From a virus, in IMG/VR virus record IMGVR_UViG_3300005470_000016, positions 1 through 30,388 of that record: a stretch of DNA of 30,388 nucleotides. One strand, written 5' to 3'. Below the pieces are notes generated by a model. It was not told the DNA's origin. It saw only the letters and a list, made by a program, of their open reading frames with translations, and did not search any database. The number at the start of each line of letters is the position of its first letter. Position 1 is the first letter of the stretch. The translations under genes and the position numbers were made by a program. Below are positions 20,401 through 28,337 of this stretch, piece by piece.

Positions 20401-20608
20401 CTGCTAAGAATCCGTAATCTCCGAAGCTGCCTGTATCAGCAGTTAAATAGAACTGTGTACCAGTTGAAGTATAAGTAAATTTATTACTTTGTCCTGAACC
20501 TCTATAATATCTAGTACTAAATCCAACTTCGCAGTCAATCCAGTCGCCAGCATTAGCGTATAAAGAGCCTAAACCGTTGTAACTTTCGTAATTATGTAGT
20601 ATTGGCAT
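17498..20608 (-). CDS. Tail fibre or receptor-binding-like protein, 1036 aa
   Basis: A long beta-rich protein. The C-terminal part (about 775-1036) contains SIWYDQSGTANNAIQTTHAN, then NGKPALLFDGVDDYFEI, the hallmark of an arabinofuranosidase-B-like or LamG/concanavalin-type jelly roll often found at the end of phage and secreted Bacteroidota proteins, which binds or cuts glycans. Just before it is AIRVRRAFDDAEQDIGFDGM, typical of the same domain. The remaining 770 residues look like repeated Ig/fibronectin-like strands. It probably binds the host surface. Position after the baseplate-like gene fits a fibre or tail-tip role. Confidence 0.75.
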   Translation of the reverse strand: MPILHNYESYNGLGSLYANAGDWIDCEVGFSTRYYRGSGQSNKFTYTSTGTQFYLTADTGSFGDYGFLAGDTITISFLIVSTGATFSETKTILFVNGTTMFIDSEITPFVGIASTVVFPTSGSWGGMAILANKKPASIEATINLTPNGSNSLASILDGSYNLFQVQDLSSLTVTNSVTMNQLGDMSGGLIKDVELTYEADANDGWKDWTITYKMWQWGVIKDGYSEPNYYDNTDCLAPIVNIKAFSQFGNPNGILESSSSNTQSNTGGFNENYNGGVNNYTFQDIQFKDSLGNNIDSLDYSGDCTFEATIEADNQSTTLSEYRIGLLFRPADGSVYQNKVTNAGQNLLLNAPDVDFNHSTSPDTTVYSGYVNEDGAAWDLTDLQFEISGTTLTVSGKVQPNAAALAYFANFADGERLTTMWVSLANHNYTGQFSDRVNLTILNQDNIDAPTLGVKIPNVVNEYLYDHAGNNITAPLKQTTTEDDVLYKSNFLLIDNVEYEGVRTRIYAYNTTTEEEFTLENNFFSFENVPYINGQFQPNFLTPRGFGLPPTSDRNKIELIRKPSLDVSGKYGLELRYGFLNDWRYWLQQANVNNDFFDITEPFDGKNKNWRPYNDLGDWIIRVAYYTSVDGVEDFNNFQLGVLPYENDLNVTTVNTYLINSTGQTATNLLNNEVHTLTSVCTWNQNYVNPWAEITIEDKEAGNRWVISTELPQGNVSANPLKPLSGETGLQMTIASNVATLKCLIDTNIVNASDVCISTRIYSEEAEEDEFLITSLKDASMGYSLRRVSNDDVYSDNKAIRVRRAFDDAEQDIGFDGMDLDTTSLLSFVGDDDAYVSIWYDQSGTANNAIQTTHANQPLIVSAGVVNLSSNGKPALLFDGVDDYFEILDKAVTGGIYESFVFDRSTTGIQSLSLSNSSEQFPYLTFWDFSNDLESYVSNAASNISSSDTSTGSFNTSTFRDTGSNTVTMYRNGAYLGEDTELHTSTLFLNTISRLQFPGGEPCHDGNMQEIIFYQKSKSSSRAFIENNTNNYYSLY

Positions 20609-20799
20609 TAGTATTTTTTGTTTAAGTCTATTAGTTTTTGTGCAGAAGCCCTAATCTTTTCAGGGTCGCTTTCTGTGATTGCTTCCTTTACTTGCTTTAC
20701 TTGCTCATCAGTCATTAATGAAAGTATCTCATCAGTTAAAAGCATCTTTAATATCCCGTTTGCGTTCGTTAAAACTTCTAAATCTTCTTTTTTAAGCAT
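20608..20799 (-). CDS. Small helical protein, 63 aa
   Basis: ATG at 20799 overlaps the end of the previous gene by 8 nt, and its stop overlaps the next start as TAATG. The protein (MLKKEDLEVLTNANGILKML) is three amphipathic helices ending ASAQKLIDLNKKY. It has no relation I can name. Tight coupling between two large tail genes suggests a chaperone or small tail component. Confidence 0.65.
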   Translation of the reverse strand: MLKKEDLEVLTNANGILKMLLTDEILSLMTDEQVKQVKEAITESDPEKIRASAQKLIDLNKKY

Positions 20800-22522
20800 C
20801 TATTAAAACTGTTTTTGTATTATCTCCTTCAGTGCTTGCTTCTGAATATTCAACTTCTGCAACCTTGGACTCATTGATAAATGCAAAGGTACTAATTTTT
20901 AGTGAATTTCCTTGCATATCTTGAATATAATTGTTATTTAGCAGCATTTCAAAGTTTGCTGTACTGAATGGAATCTCAGCACTATAAATCTTTTTAAAGT
21001 TTTCTTTTACTTGGTTTTTAGTGTGAAACCTATTGTAAATCGCATTTGCCCCAATCTTAGTTAAAAAATTACCTGGTTGTTTACCTCCAACCGTATAAAG
21101 TAACTTAGTTACAGAATAGTACTGTTGACTAATCATCATCACACCAACTCGCCCCTGTATTTTAGACTCTAACTCTGAACTACCACCGAAAAACTGGATT
21201 ACTTCATCTGCTAACTTAGCAAAGGGCAGGCAAGCTTCTTCAACTACTGTTAATGACTCCTTACGTATTCCAAAAGCGAAAGGATAACCTATATCAACAA
21301 CGCCTTTTATAGTCACTAAGTCTTCATTGTTATAAGTGACTGGCTCGGTACTGTACTCACAATCTGAACCGTCTATTTTATCCATTGTGTGAACGTCACT
21401 AGGGTCAGTTTGATAATGTGTATAGTATCGCTTCCAAGCTTCACCAGTATTGTAAGTCCATTGGTTTTCTCTGCTATCTTGTAAGTTTAAAGTATTCGTA
21501 ATAGTAACACCTGAATTTAAAACCCAATAATCATCTTCTTCTAAATACACCGTATCGCCTACAATCCTAATCTTCGCCTGTGCCCAATCTTCTAAAAAGT
21601 CAATTAAAGAGCCTACAGTACTACATGAATCTGAAGCAGTTGGATAGCCTTTTGTGTAGCTTCCATTATCTAAAGTGAATAGATTTGTAAATATTGAATT
21701 TTGACTTTTCTTTAATGGCTTCGGACAGATTGTAAGTTGTGAATATTCGTTTAGGATAGTTGACTGAAAATTGTACCCTAATTTAGCACACCCCTTAACC
21801 ATTAACTCCTGAACCTTAGAAGCTTTTAGTTTTCTTATCGGTGGAAATATCAACTCAATTATTTGCTTAGTAATATCAATTAAAGCTACAACTAAAGCAG
21901 CTACATAAATAGTTTGAGCAGTAACCTTTAAAGCAGCTGAAATAATCGCCCCTGTATTAATTGAGGGTGGAACACCTGCATTTGGAGTGCTTGCAGCAGT
22001 TAAGTCAGCGACCGCTTCAGCTAAAGACTTAATTCCCTCTATTAACGCCTTAGTTAACGTATAAGCAGAAATAGCCAGCATTATAAGCATTTCTAATTGA
22101 TTATCACGTACTATCAGATATGGTACATCTATTAGGCTTATAGGGTTGGTTTTGTTTACGCTTTCAAAACTTGTTCCGTTAGCTTGCTTTCTAAAGTAAT
22201 CAACGGCTTTACGTCTTCGTACTGACACCTCAATTGTACTATCTCCTTGACCGCTTATTTTTGGAGAGTTTAACAGGTCAATATAATATTCTAAGTTTAC
22301 ACCTCCTACTTGAATATCAATAGGAATGCCCTCAAATACTCCTAGCGTTTCGATATGGTCAATAACTATCTGTTTAGCTTCGTTAGCTAAGATTAAATTA
22401 TCAACGGTTAGTTCGGCTTCTTCAGCGTCGCCAGTCCAATCCATTTTAAAACCAATATCATCAGCGTTAACTGGTCTTATCGGTGTTCCGTTTATACTGT
22501 ATAAAGTTTCTATTATACTCAT
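20792..22522 (-). CDS. Distal tail/baseplate hub-like protein, 576 aa
   Basis: The gene lies directly after the tape measure, the usual place of distal tail protein and tail hub genes. The N-terminus (MSIIETLYSINGTPIRPVNA) opens a beta-rich domain, followed by KISGQGDSTIEVSVRRRKAV. A hydrophobic alpha-helical block is seen around residues 145-225 (for example LEMLIMLAISAYTLTKALIE). Then a domain with DDYWVLNSGVTITNTLNLQD. I infer a role at the tail tip. The hydrophobic block could help in membrane contact during DNA entry. No enzymatic motif seen. Confidence 0.62.
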   Translation of the reverse strand: MSIIETLYSINGTPIRPVNADDIGFKMDWTGDAEEAELTVDNLILANEAKQIVIDHIETLGVFEGIPIDIQVGGVNLEYYIDLLNSPKISGQGDSTIEVSVRRRKAVDYFRKQANGTSFESVNKTNPISLIDVPYLIVRDNQLEMLIMLAISAYTLTKALIEGIKSLAEAVADLTAASTPNAGVPPSINTGAIISAALKVTAQTIYVAALVVALIDITKQIIELIFPPIRKLKASKVQELMVKGCAKLGYNFQSTILNEYSQLTICPKPLKKSQNSIFTNLFTLDNGSYTKGYPTASDSCSTVGSLIDFLEDWAQAKIRIVGDTVYLEEDDYWVLNSGVTITNTLNLQDSRENQWTYNTGEAWKRYYTHYQTDPSDVHTMDKIDGSDCEYSTEPVTYNNEDLVTIKGVVDIGYPFAFGIRKESLTVVEEACLPFAKLADEVIQFFGGSSELESKIQGRVGVMMISQQYYSVTKLLYTVGGKQPGNFLTKIGANAIYNRFHTKNQVKENFKKIYSAEIPFSTANFEMLLNNNYIQDMQGNSLKISTFAFINESKVAEVEYSEASTEGDNTKTVLIDA

Positions 22523-25500
22523 TATTTAACTTTAAATCTTGACGTTGTTACTCCCTTGCTTGACTCAATTCTTTTGTTTATGTTCATGTAGCTTTGTGTA
22601 ATTTCTCCAAGTTCAATATTTGGCACTGGTTTGTCGTTTATAGCTTTTGTTACCTGGTCAAGTTTTGCTTCAACGCTCATTAATTGTTTTACCAATAATT
22701 CAGAACCGAATCCAACCATTACCTGCGCACCGTCCTGTAACTCTCCTAGTCTATGTTTTTGCATTATAGTTGCAACTTCTTGATTTGAATAGTTACCAAT
22801 CATTCTATTCTGACCCGCTGTAATAACCCTCTCTTCCTTATGAGTATATCCAGTAATGACTCCATGTTCGTCACTGAATTTACCAGTAGTACCTGTATTT
22901 TCTGTTCCAAAATAATACCCTTGAGTACTTGTTAGGAAATTATCTATTATCTCTTTAGATGAGAATGCTTTAGATATAGCTGTAACAGTATTATCTCCGC
23001 TCTCCAAGTTTGTATTTATTATTTTAAGAAGTGTTGACCTTAACTCTATACGTTGCTTTCGTTTCTCTTCTTCTGCTTTTTGTGCATTTGATTCTGCTAT
23101 TAATCTGTTTTGTTCAGCTAGACTTTCTTTTGCTGAAATGTTACCTTCTGCTGCAAGTTGTTTAAAGTAATCTGCTTGACTAGTTGCAGCGTCAGTTTCT
23201 TCTTGAATCTTCTCTATACGCTCATCAGCACGTTTAATAAAGTAATCAGTCGCCAAATCAATGTATTCTTGTTGTATAAAGAACTTTTCCTCTTCTATTG
23301 CTTCAAACTCTTCAGGGTCAATATCTACAATACCAGCGTTTGGATTGTCTAAGTCTTTAAATTTCTTAGGTTTTGAATCCTCGTAAGCCCTCGCAGCTTC
23401 AGCAAATGAATATAGACTTTCTGTCGCCTTGTCAGTATCTTCTGAAAAGTCACTCATTTCATCTGAAGACTTACTGACTTTTACAGATAAATCACTAACT
23501 GAGTCAGTAGTGTTGTTTATTGGTTCAGGTACTATATCAAACTCACGTTTCAACGTGTTTATTGCGTTTGAATATGCTAATGCTTTTGCCCTAGATTCTG
23601 CATAAGCATCTGATAAAGCTAACAATTCTTTTTGTCTAGATGTTAAAGTACCTCCAAAACCTGATTCTCTAGTCGTTTGCGCTGCGTCAATAAAAAATTG
23701 ATTATCTTCTACTTGCTTTTTTAGTATTGCTTGACGTGCTAACTCATTTTTGATAGCGTCCTTTGCAATTATTTGCTGTTGTTTATTTTCTTCTTTCAGG
23801 CTTAAAATCAACTTTTCACGCTCTTCATTTGTTCCTTTAAAGTTTTCTAATAAACTTCTACGTCTTGAAATCTGTCTATCAATCGCTTTTTCAGCCCTGT
23901 CATTTTCATCGTTAAACTTTTCCGTTGCTATACGTGCTTCAGTTGCTCCTGTAGCTACATCTTTAAAAGATAATGCTAAGTTTGTAACAAACGATATTAA
24001 AGCCGTCCATCCTATAGCAGTGATAGCACGCCCAAACTTTTTGACATTTGAAGTAGCATCTTTTATACTCTTGTCTCCTGACTTTACAGCCTTGCCAAAG
24101 TTTACAAACTCTTTTACACGGTCTGCCATCTTCATAGAGAACAGAACAGTTTTAAAAACTAGGAAAGCCTTACCAACTGAAACAACAGTGCTTAATATTG
24201 AGTCTAGATTATCAGCTAAAAACACTACCGCTTTCCTTAATTTATCACTAGCACCACCAGCTTCATTCATTTTAAGGATAAAACCTTCCCATGCAGAAGT
24301 TAATAATTTAATAGCACCGCCCAAAGTATTTCTTTGAGTGTCTGCCATTTGTTTAGCAGCACCGTCAGCATTGTTAAGTTTATTTGTTAAATTCTCAACA
24401 CTTTCTCCAGTCTCCGATAAAATTACACCAACAGTTGCACCACGCTTACCAAACAACTCCATTGAGGTTTTATTCTTATCTGTGGATTCGTTTATTTGTT
24501 GCATTGCCTCATCGAATGTGAGACCATTTTTTGAAAGTTCTAAAAATACGTTTCTAAGTGAAGTTCCTGCTGTACTTGCATCAATACCACGGTCAGTCAA
24601 AGTGCCTAATAAAGCAGTAGTCTGTTCTATGTTTAACCCAGCAGTCTTAGCAACTGGAGCAACCGCAGCCATAGCAGTGGCGAATTTCTCCATGTCAAGA
24701 GATGACGAGCTAAAAGACTTAGCCATTACATCAACTACTCTTTGCGTTTCTGTAGCGTCTAAACCAAACCCTCTAATTGTCGAACCTGTAACTTCTGCGG
24801 CTCTCGCTAAATCAGTTCCAGTGGCTTCTGCAAGCATCAATGTAGCCTCAGTAGTGTTTAAAATCTCCTGCTCAGTAAAACCTAGCTTTGCAAATTCCTT
24901 TTGAAGTTCTGCAACCTGTGACGCTGTAAATGTAGTAGTTGAACCTAGAACTTTTGCCTGTTCCGTTAACTCTTTCATTTGGTCAATGTTCACGCCTAAA
25001 ACAGAAGCTAAATCTGCCTGTGACTGTTCAAAGTCTCTAATTATAGTGAATGAACTTTTAGCAATCTGAAACACTCCAAACGCAACACCTAATTGTGCAA
25101 GCGCACCACGCAAACCTTGAACGGCTTTTTGATAACGTCCAATACCTAAAACACGCTTCTTGTTAGAATCACTTGCAGCATATTCTTTTTTAGTATTTAT
25201 ATCTAACTGTGCATTAATCTCTTTTAATCTCTTTGCACCTTTTGACGTTTCAAGGTTTAGTTTTTTACGCTCTTCTCTTAATTCTCTATTTTGTTTTTGT
25301 AACTTTTCAAGTGTTCCAAGCTGTCTACCTTCGAGCGCAATTTCTTCTTTTAATTGCTTATTACGCTCACGATTTAAACCTTGTAGACGAACCTTCTCTT
25401 TTTGAAGCTCTCGGTCAATGTCAAGTTTATTCTTTGCAAGCTTATTTGAACGCTCAGTTAACGCATTTAATTCTTGTACGCTTTTAACGTCCTTTGGGTC

Positions 25501-25665
25501 GGTTACGCTTACTTTGGTTTTAGTTTGTTTAGCAAGTTCAACAACAGCCTTTAACGTAGTTTCAAGCATCTTAACGCTTGCTTCAGCTTCTTTTGCTCCT
25601 TGCGTTAAGTTATCTAACGGCTTTTTAGCTATTAAATCATCCTTTTCTATTCTCTTAATTGCCAT
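22522..25665 (-). CDS. Tail tape measure protein, 1047 aa
   Basis: The long gene has the phage-tail tape measure domain (TP901-type): residues about 200-440 include DMEKFATAMAAVAPVAKTAG and GIDASTAGTSLRNVFLELSK. The N-terminal 160 residues form a coiled coil (LNALTERSNKLAKNKLDIDR). Hydrophobic segments occur near 185-205, 475-500 and 545-565. The C-terminal part has further coiled coils. The protein sets the length of the tail tube and helps DNA enter the host. If the usual 0.15 nm per residue applies, the tail would be near 157 nm. Long plus-strand ORFs inside it are shadows. Confidence 0.92.
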   Translation of the reverse strand: MAIKRIEKDDLIAKKPLDNLTQGAKEAEASVKMLETTLKAVVELAKQTKTKVSVTDPKDVKSVQELNALTERSNKLAKNKLDIDRELQKEKVRLQGLNRERNKQLKEEIALEGRQLGTLEKLQKQNRELREERKKLNLETSKGAKRLKEINAQLDINTKKEYAASDSNKKRVLGIGRYQKAVQGLRGALAQLGVAFGVFQIAKSSFTIIRDFEQSQADLASVLGVNIDQMKELTEQAKVLGSTTTFTASQVAELQKEFAKLGFTEQEILNTTEATLMLAEATGTDLARAAEVTGSTIRGFGLDATETQRVVDVMAKSFSSSSLDMEKFATAMAAVAPVAKTAGLNIEQTTALLGTLTDRGIDASTAGTSLRNVFLELSKNGLTFDEAMQQINESTDKNKTSMELFGKRGATVGVILSETGESVENLTNKLNNADGAAKQMADTQRNTLGGAIKLLTSAWEGFILKMNEAGGASDKLRKAVVFLADNLDSILSTVVSVGKAFLVFKTVLFSMKMADRVKEFVNFGKAVKSGDKSIKDATSNVKKFGRAITAIGWTALISFVTNLALSFKDVATGATEARIATEKFNDENDRAEKAIDRQISRRRSLLENFKGTNEEREKLILSLKEENKQQQIIAKDAIKNELARQAILKKQVEDNQFFIDAAQTTRESGFGGTLTSRQKELLALSDAYAESRAKALAYSNAINTLKREFDIVPEPINNTTDSVSDLSVKVSKSSDEMSDFSEDTDKATESLYSFAEAARAYEDSKPKKFKDLDNPNAGIVDIDPEEFEAIEEEKFFIQQEYIDLATDYFIKRADERIEKIQEETDAATSQADYFKQLAAEGNISAKESLAEQNRLIAESNAQKAEEEKRKQRIELRSTLLKIINTNLESGDNTVTAISKAFSSKEIIDNFLTSTQGYYFGTENTGTTGKFSDEHGVITGYTHKEERVITAGQNRMIGNYSNQEVATIMQKHRLGELQDGAQVMVGFGSELLVKQLMSVEAKLDQVTKAINDKPVPNIELGEITQSYMNINKRIESSKGVTTSRFKVK

Positions 25666-26120
25666 TATTTATCTTTCTTTTGTTTGTCAGCTTCTTTTTT
25701 CATTACGTTAAGCATAGAGTAAAGCTCCAAGACTGTTGTTTCCTTCTCTCTAACAGGACTTCCTAACCATTTAGTTATGTGTATCAACGTTTCTTGTATA
25801 TCGCTCTTATACGGTCTGTTAAGTATCTCTTCCAGTTCTCGCTTGTACCGTTTTATTTTGTTGTTTAAGAAATTATCATTTGTTATTACTAAATCACATT
25901 GAAGTAAAGCAATGTCTTTTTGAATCTCTAGTACTCTTAAATAGTCTTTACCTAAACCGAATTTCTCATAGTAAGAATCCTGTATCAGCTCCCATGCTAA
26001 AACGTCATTTTCATGCGTTCCAATAGATAAATCCTTGCGACAATAAGCAATTTCACCCTCCTGACATTTACGCCAGTTGTACACCATACATTCGTCTATG
26101 CTAGTTAGATAGTCTTTCAT
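25665..26120 (-). CDS. Tail assembly protein-like, 151 aa
   Basis: It begins at 26120, inside the end of the previous gene (20-nt overlap), and its stop overlaps the tape measure start as TAATG. Helical, charged protein starting MKDYLTSIDECMVYNWRKCQ with a long helical stretch in the C-terminal third. Position just before the tape measure is that of tail assembly chaperones, but I see no slippery site joining it to the upstream frame, so it is probably a separate product. Confidence 0.6.
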   Translation of the reverse strand: MKDYLTSIDECMVYNWRKCQEGEIAYCRKDLSIGTHENDVLAWELIQDSYYEKFGLGKDYLRVLEIQKDIALLQCDLVITNDNFLNNKIKRYKRELEEILNRPYKSDIQETLIHITKWLGSPVREKETTVLELYSMLNVMKKEADKQKKDK

Positions 26121-26535
26121 GTAGTTCTTTTAAATATTTATCCTTTATCATGTTAATTAACACCTGAGTATTTTCGTCTGTCAATCCTAAAATATCAATA
26201 CCGTAAACATCTGTTAATGGTTCGTCATATCCTGAAAAGTCATCAGCAGCTATAAAGATTCCAAATCTATCCACCTTCACCCTAAACGAATGATAAAACG
26301 CTCCTGTATCTTTTAGTCTTATATGCCCTTCAGGCTTTCCAAACTCGTTAACTGAACGTTCGCTATAGTCAGGTAAAAAAGTGCCGTCTGAACGCATCCC
26401 TTCGTCATACAATTGGTCTTCAGTGTTCAATCGAATTATCTCGAATTGAGTTTCACGGTCAATCACGTTAAACCACATAGTACTTTCGTCTATGCTTGCA
26501 AGGTTTTCAAGATATGTTAATAAGCTCTCAAACAT
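26101..26535 (-). CDS. Tail-module hypothetical protein, 144 aa
   Basis: ATG at 26535 is directly preceded by the eight-T tract of a terminator hairpin (26536-26570), an unusual start. The protein (MFESLLTYLENLASIDESTM) contains FGKPEGHIRLKDTGAFYHSF and a helical end. In sequence style it resembles small HK97-gp10/tail-completion or assembly proteins but I cannot name a family. It is the first gene of the transcript that includes the tape measure. See the finding about its leader. Confidence 0.62.
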   Translation of the reverse strand: MFESLLTYLENLASIDESTMWFNVIDRETQFEIIRLNTEDQLYDEGMRSDGTFLPDYSERSVNEFGKPEGHIRLKDTGAFYHSFRVKVDRFGIFIAADDFSGYDEPLTDVYGIDILGLTDENTQVLINMIKDKYLKELHERLSN

Positions 26536-26570
26536 AAAAAAAAGACTCCCTAACTAATAGCTAAGGAGTC
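26536..26570 (-). terminator. Strong terminator hairpin abutting the next start codon
   Basis: GACTCCTTAGCT (26570-26559) pairs with AGTTAGGGAGTC (26555-26544): 12 pairs with two G-T, loop ATT, then eight T ending immediately before ATG 26535. It lies between a short-spacer promoter (26612) and the tail-module genes, so in the leader it would act as an attenuator and may also hide the start region. Confidence 0.8.
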
Positions 26571-26611
26571 CAAAAAATAGAATTATGAAATCAGTATGAA
26601 TGCTGATGTAA

Positions 26612-26634
26612 CAAAGATAATAATTTTATTTCAA
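26612..26634 (-). promoter_or_regulatory. Promoter before the pre-tape-measure leader (short-spacer type)
   Basis: Minus-strand TATCTTTG (26619-26612) with ATTG 12 nt upstream (TTG at 26634-26632) and GAAATAAAAT between them. Its transcript would first fold a small hairpin (ATCAG/CTGAT, 26607-26590) and then the terminator at 26536-26570. Confidence 0.5.
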
Positions 26635-26662
26635 TTATTGTTATATTTTTAACAATTTATTA

Positions 26663-26698
26663 CAAAAGAAAACCCTCAGAACTTAATCCAAGGGTTTA
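26663..26698 (-). terminator. Intrinsic terminator after the RNA ligase gene
   Basis: AAACCCT (26697-26691) pairs with AGGGTTT-like bases at 26677-26670, followed by TTTTCTTTT. It begins 18 nt after the RNA ligase stop. Confidence 0.7.
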
Positions 26699-26715
26699 AA
26701 GGTGATGTTTGTTTG

Positions 26716-27744
26716 CTATACTGATAGCTCTAGAAACATTTCTTTTACTTTTAAAGATATGTATTTGTTAACGTCTTTTGGTATTAGTCCGTTATTAGTC
26801 ATTGTATCCATTTCCTCAGATGCAATGTCTTTAATAAACCATCTAATAAAATCGCCCATCTTTTTAATGTCTAAATCTTCTTCTCCAAACACGTTTTCAA
26901 TAGCTTGGCTGAATCTATTTTCAGTCACAGCGTAAGAAATAAAGTCCTGTATTGTTTTTAACTTCTCAACGTCAACACTTGCAAGCTTTTTAACCTTAGT
27001 TACAGAGTGCTTATCCCCCTTTACTTTAAATCTATAAACCATATCTTTATATTCAACACTCCAAACAACTCCTTCGCCCAATCCTTTATTAATACCAAAC
27101 GATTTAGATATAGGGCATTCGTTTTCTACCTTTTCAGTAATATCTATAAGCTTATTTTGTGCAAGTTGTGGCATATTAAAATCTATATCAATAGAATAGG
27201 TTTCGTAATCCTCTATATTAAATATTCTACATTCTGTATTCCTAACATTACTAGAGTCAATCCAATAAGTATTAAATTCTTCATCTTGTGGTTTAGATAC
27301 CTTAACACCAAAAATAAAAAAGGCTTTGTCTAATTGAGATATTCCAACACCTTTTTGTATTCCTTTACCTGCCCATTCACCGTAAATAGTAATTGTACAT
27401 TCTGAATCAATATCATCACCTTTATCTGCTAAAATTTCAAATAAAGCTAGAAACTCACTCTTTCTATTTTCTGCAAAAAAAGCAAATCCTGCATTGTCGT
27501 TTTCTGATGTTATAATGTTATTTCTAGACTGATACCACATGCCATCCTTAGAATTAAAACAAACACTTGCATTTGTTCCGTGCAGCTTTACCGTTCCTTT
27601 AAATGTTAATGTTGGTTTTTTAATTGACGAGTCATAAATAGGGTTTCCATCTTCATCTAGTCTTACAAATGTACACGCTCTGTTAATACTTGACACTACA
27701 TTTCTAAACTGTTCAATCTTTGGGAAACTAATATGCTTCTTCAT
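26716..27744 (-). CDS. RNA ligase, Rnl2 (T4 gp24.1) type
   Basis: The 342-aa protein has the nucleotidyltransferase motifs of Rnl2-type RNA ligases: motif I KLHGTNAS with lysine K53 as the AMP-bearing residue (the KxHGTN form of Rnl2), SRNN after it, a YGEWAGKG segment in the position of motif III, GEGVVWSVEY as motif IV, and KVKGDKHS as motif V. C-terminal residues 250-342 are helical, as in Rnl2. It joins nicked RNA in duplexes, and phages use it to repair tRNA cut by host anticodon nucleases or in other RNA repair. The leader is AAAACAGATAAATT. A kinase/phosphatase partner is not in the window. Confidence 0.87.
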   Translation of the reverse strand: MKKHISFPKIEQFRNVVSSINRACTFVRLDEDGNPIYDSSIKKPTLTFKGTVKLHGTNASVCFNSKDGMWYQSRNNIITSENDNAGFAFFAENRKSEFLALFEILADKGDDIDSECTITIYGEWAGKGIQKGVGISQLDKAFFIFGVKVSKPQDEEFNTYWIDSSNVRNTECRIFNIEDYETYSIDIDFNMPQLAQNKLIDITEKVENECPISKSFGINKGLGEGVVWSVEYKDMVYRFKVKGDKHSVTKVKKLASVDVEKLKTIQDFISYAVTENRFSQAIENVFGEEDLDIKKMGDFIRWFIKDIASEEMDTMTNNGLIPKDVNKYISLKVKEMFLELSV

Positions 27745-27764
27745 AATTTATCTGTTTTTGTTTA

Positions 27765-28118
27765 TTAATACTTAATCCATGTTTGCCCCTGCATCATTAT
27801 TGTGCTATCGTTTAACCAATTTACAGTCATTGGAGTAGCATTGATAGTCAGAACACTATCGCCTTGTGAACTCCATGTAATCGGGTCAGTCGTTGTGCTA
27901 CCTGAAACAGAAGCAGTGTAATAACCGTCACCGCCATCGTTTAGCTCGTAAGTGTAGTTACCGTTTGCTGAAATGTTATCATAAACGTATAGCATCCCCC
28001 AAGTGCCTTGGAACTCGTTTTCAATTACCGTTACGGCTTGTTGTTGTACTGGTTGTACGTTCTCTTTTTGACAGCTTACTAATAAAGCTAATCCTAATGT
28101 TAAAAAAATTATCTTCAT
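27765..28118 (-). CDS. Phage-encoded lipoprotein with lipocalin-like body
   Basis: Signal peptide with lipobox MKIIFLTLGLALLVSC (Cys16), then a linker rich in Gln, then a beta-rich segment (GTWGMLYVYDNISANGNYTY, later WSSQGDSVLTINATPMTVNW) that looks like a small lipocalin-like barrel. It would be exported and lipid-anchored to the membrane. It has its own strong promoter (28137-28166) and sits inside the structural block, a typical moron position. A role such as superinfection exclusion or masking of the host receptor is plausible, as known for the phage T5 lipoprotein Llp, but not shown. Confidence 0.75.
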   Translation of the reverse strand: MKIIFLTLGLALLVSCQKENVQPVQQQAVTVIENEFQGTWGMLYVYDNISANGNYTYELNDGGDGYYTASVSGSTTTDPITWSSQGDSVLTINATPMTVNWLNDSTIMMQGQTWIKY

Positions 28119-28136
28119 AATTGTTTGTTTTTTATG

Positions 28137-28166
28137 TAAAGATAATCAAATATATCAAACTGACAA
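28137..28166 (-). promoter_or_regulatory. Promoter of the lipoprotein gene
   Basis: Minus strand TTG (28166-28164), 19 nt, TATCTTTA (28144-28137). TTGTCAGT is shared with the promoter at 12655. The transcript would start only a few bases before the short leader AAAACAAACAATT of the lipoprotein gene. Confidence 0.75.
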
Positions 28167-28175
28167 GTTTTTTAT

Positions 28176-28337
28176 TTAAGAACCGCAACCGATGCAATCT
28201 ATATGACTATCCTCTGGCTTTACTCCTTTAATCTCCATCTCTAAATTATGAATCTTGTCTTTTATCTCCATGTCTTTCATCATGTCGCCTGTTAATTGTT
28301 GTTTAAGGTCTTCAATTTGTTCTTGTTTACTTTTCAT
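28176..28337 (-). CDS. Coiled-coil protein with CxxC end, 53 aa
   Basis: ATG at 28337 overlaps the upstream stop as ATGA; stop TAA at 28178-28176. The protein is a continuous helical coiled coil (MKSKQEQIEDLKQQLTGDMM, then helices) with a short tail ending DCIGCGS, giving a CxxC pair that could hold metal or a disulfide. The lipoprotein promoter lies just inside its 3' end. No family recognised. Confidence 0.68.
   Translation of the reverse strand: MKSKQEQIEDLKQQLTGDMMKDMEIKDKIHNLEMEIKGVKPEDSHIDCIGCGS

Noticed and set aside
23750-24904. Two long plus-strand ORFs (195 and 188 aa) inside the tape measure gene
   Set aside because: They lie antisense to the tape measure, are low in complexity (Ser, Ala, Phe-rich), lack A-rich leaders and promoters, and mirror codon bias of the real gene.
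26101-26140. Programmed frameshift joining the two genes before the tape measure
   Set aside because: The 20-nt overlap holds no slippery heptamer that I could find; the second frame has its own ATG.
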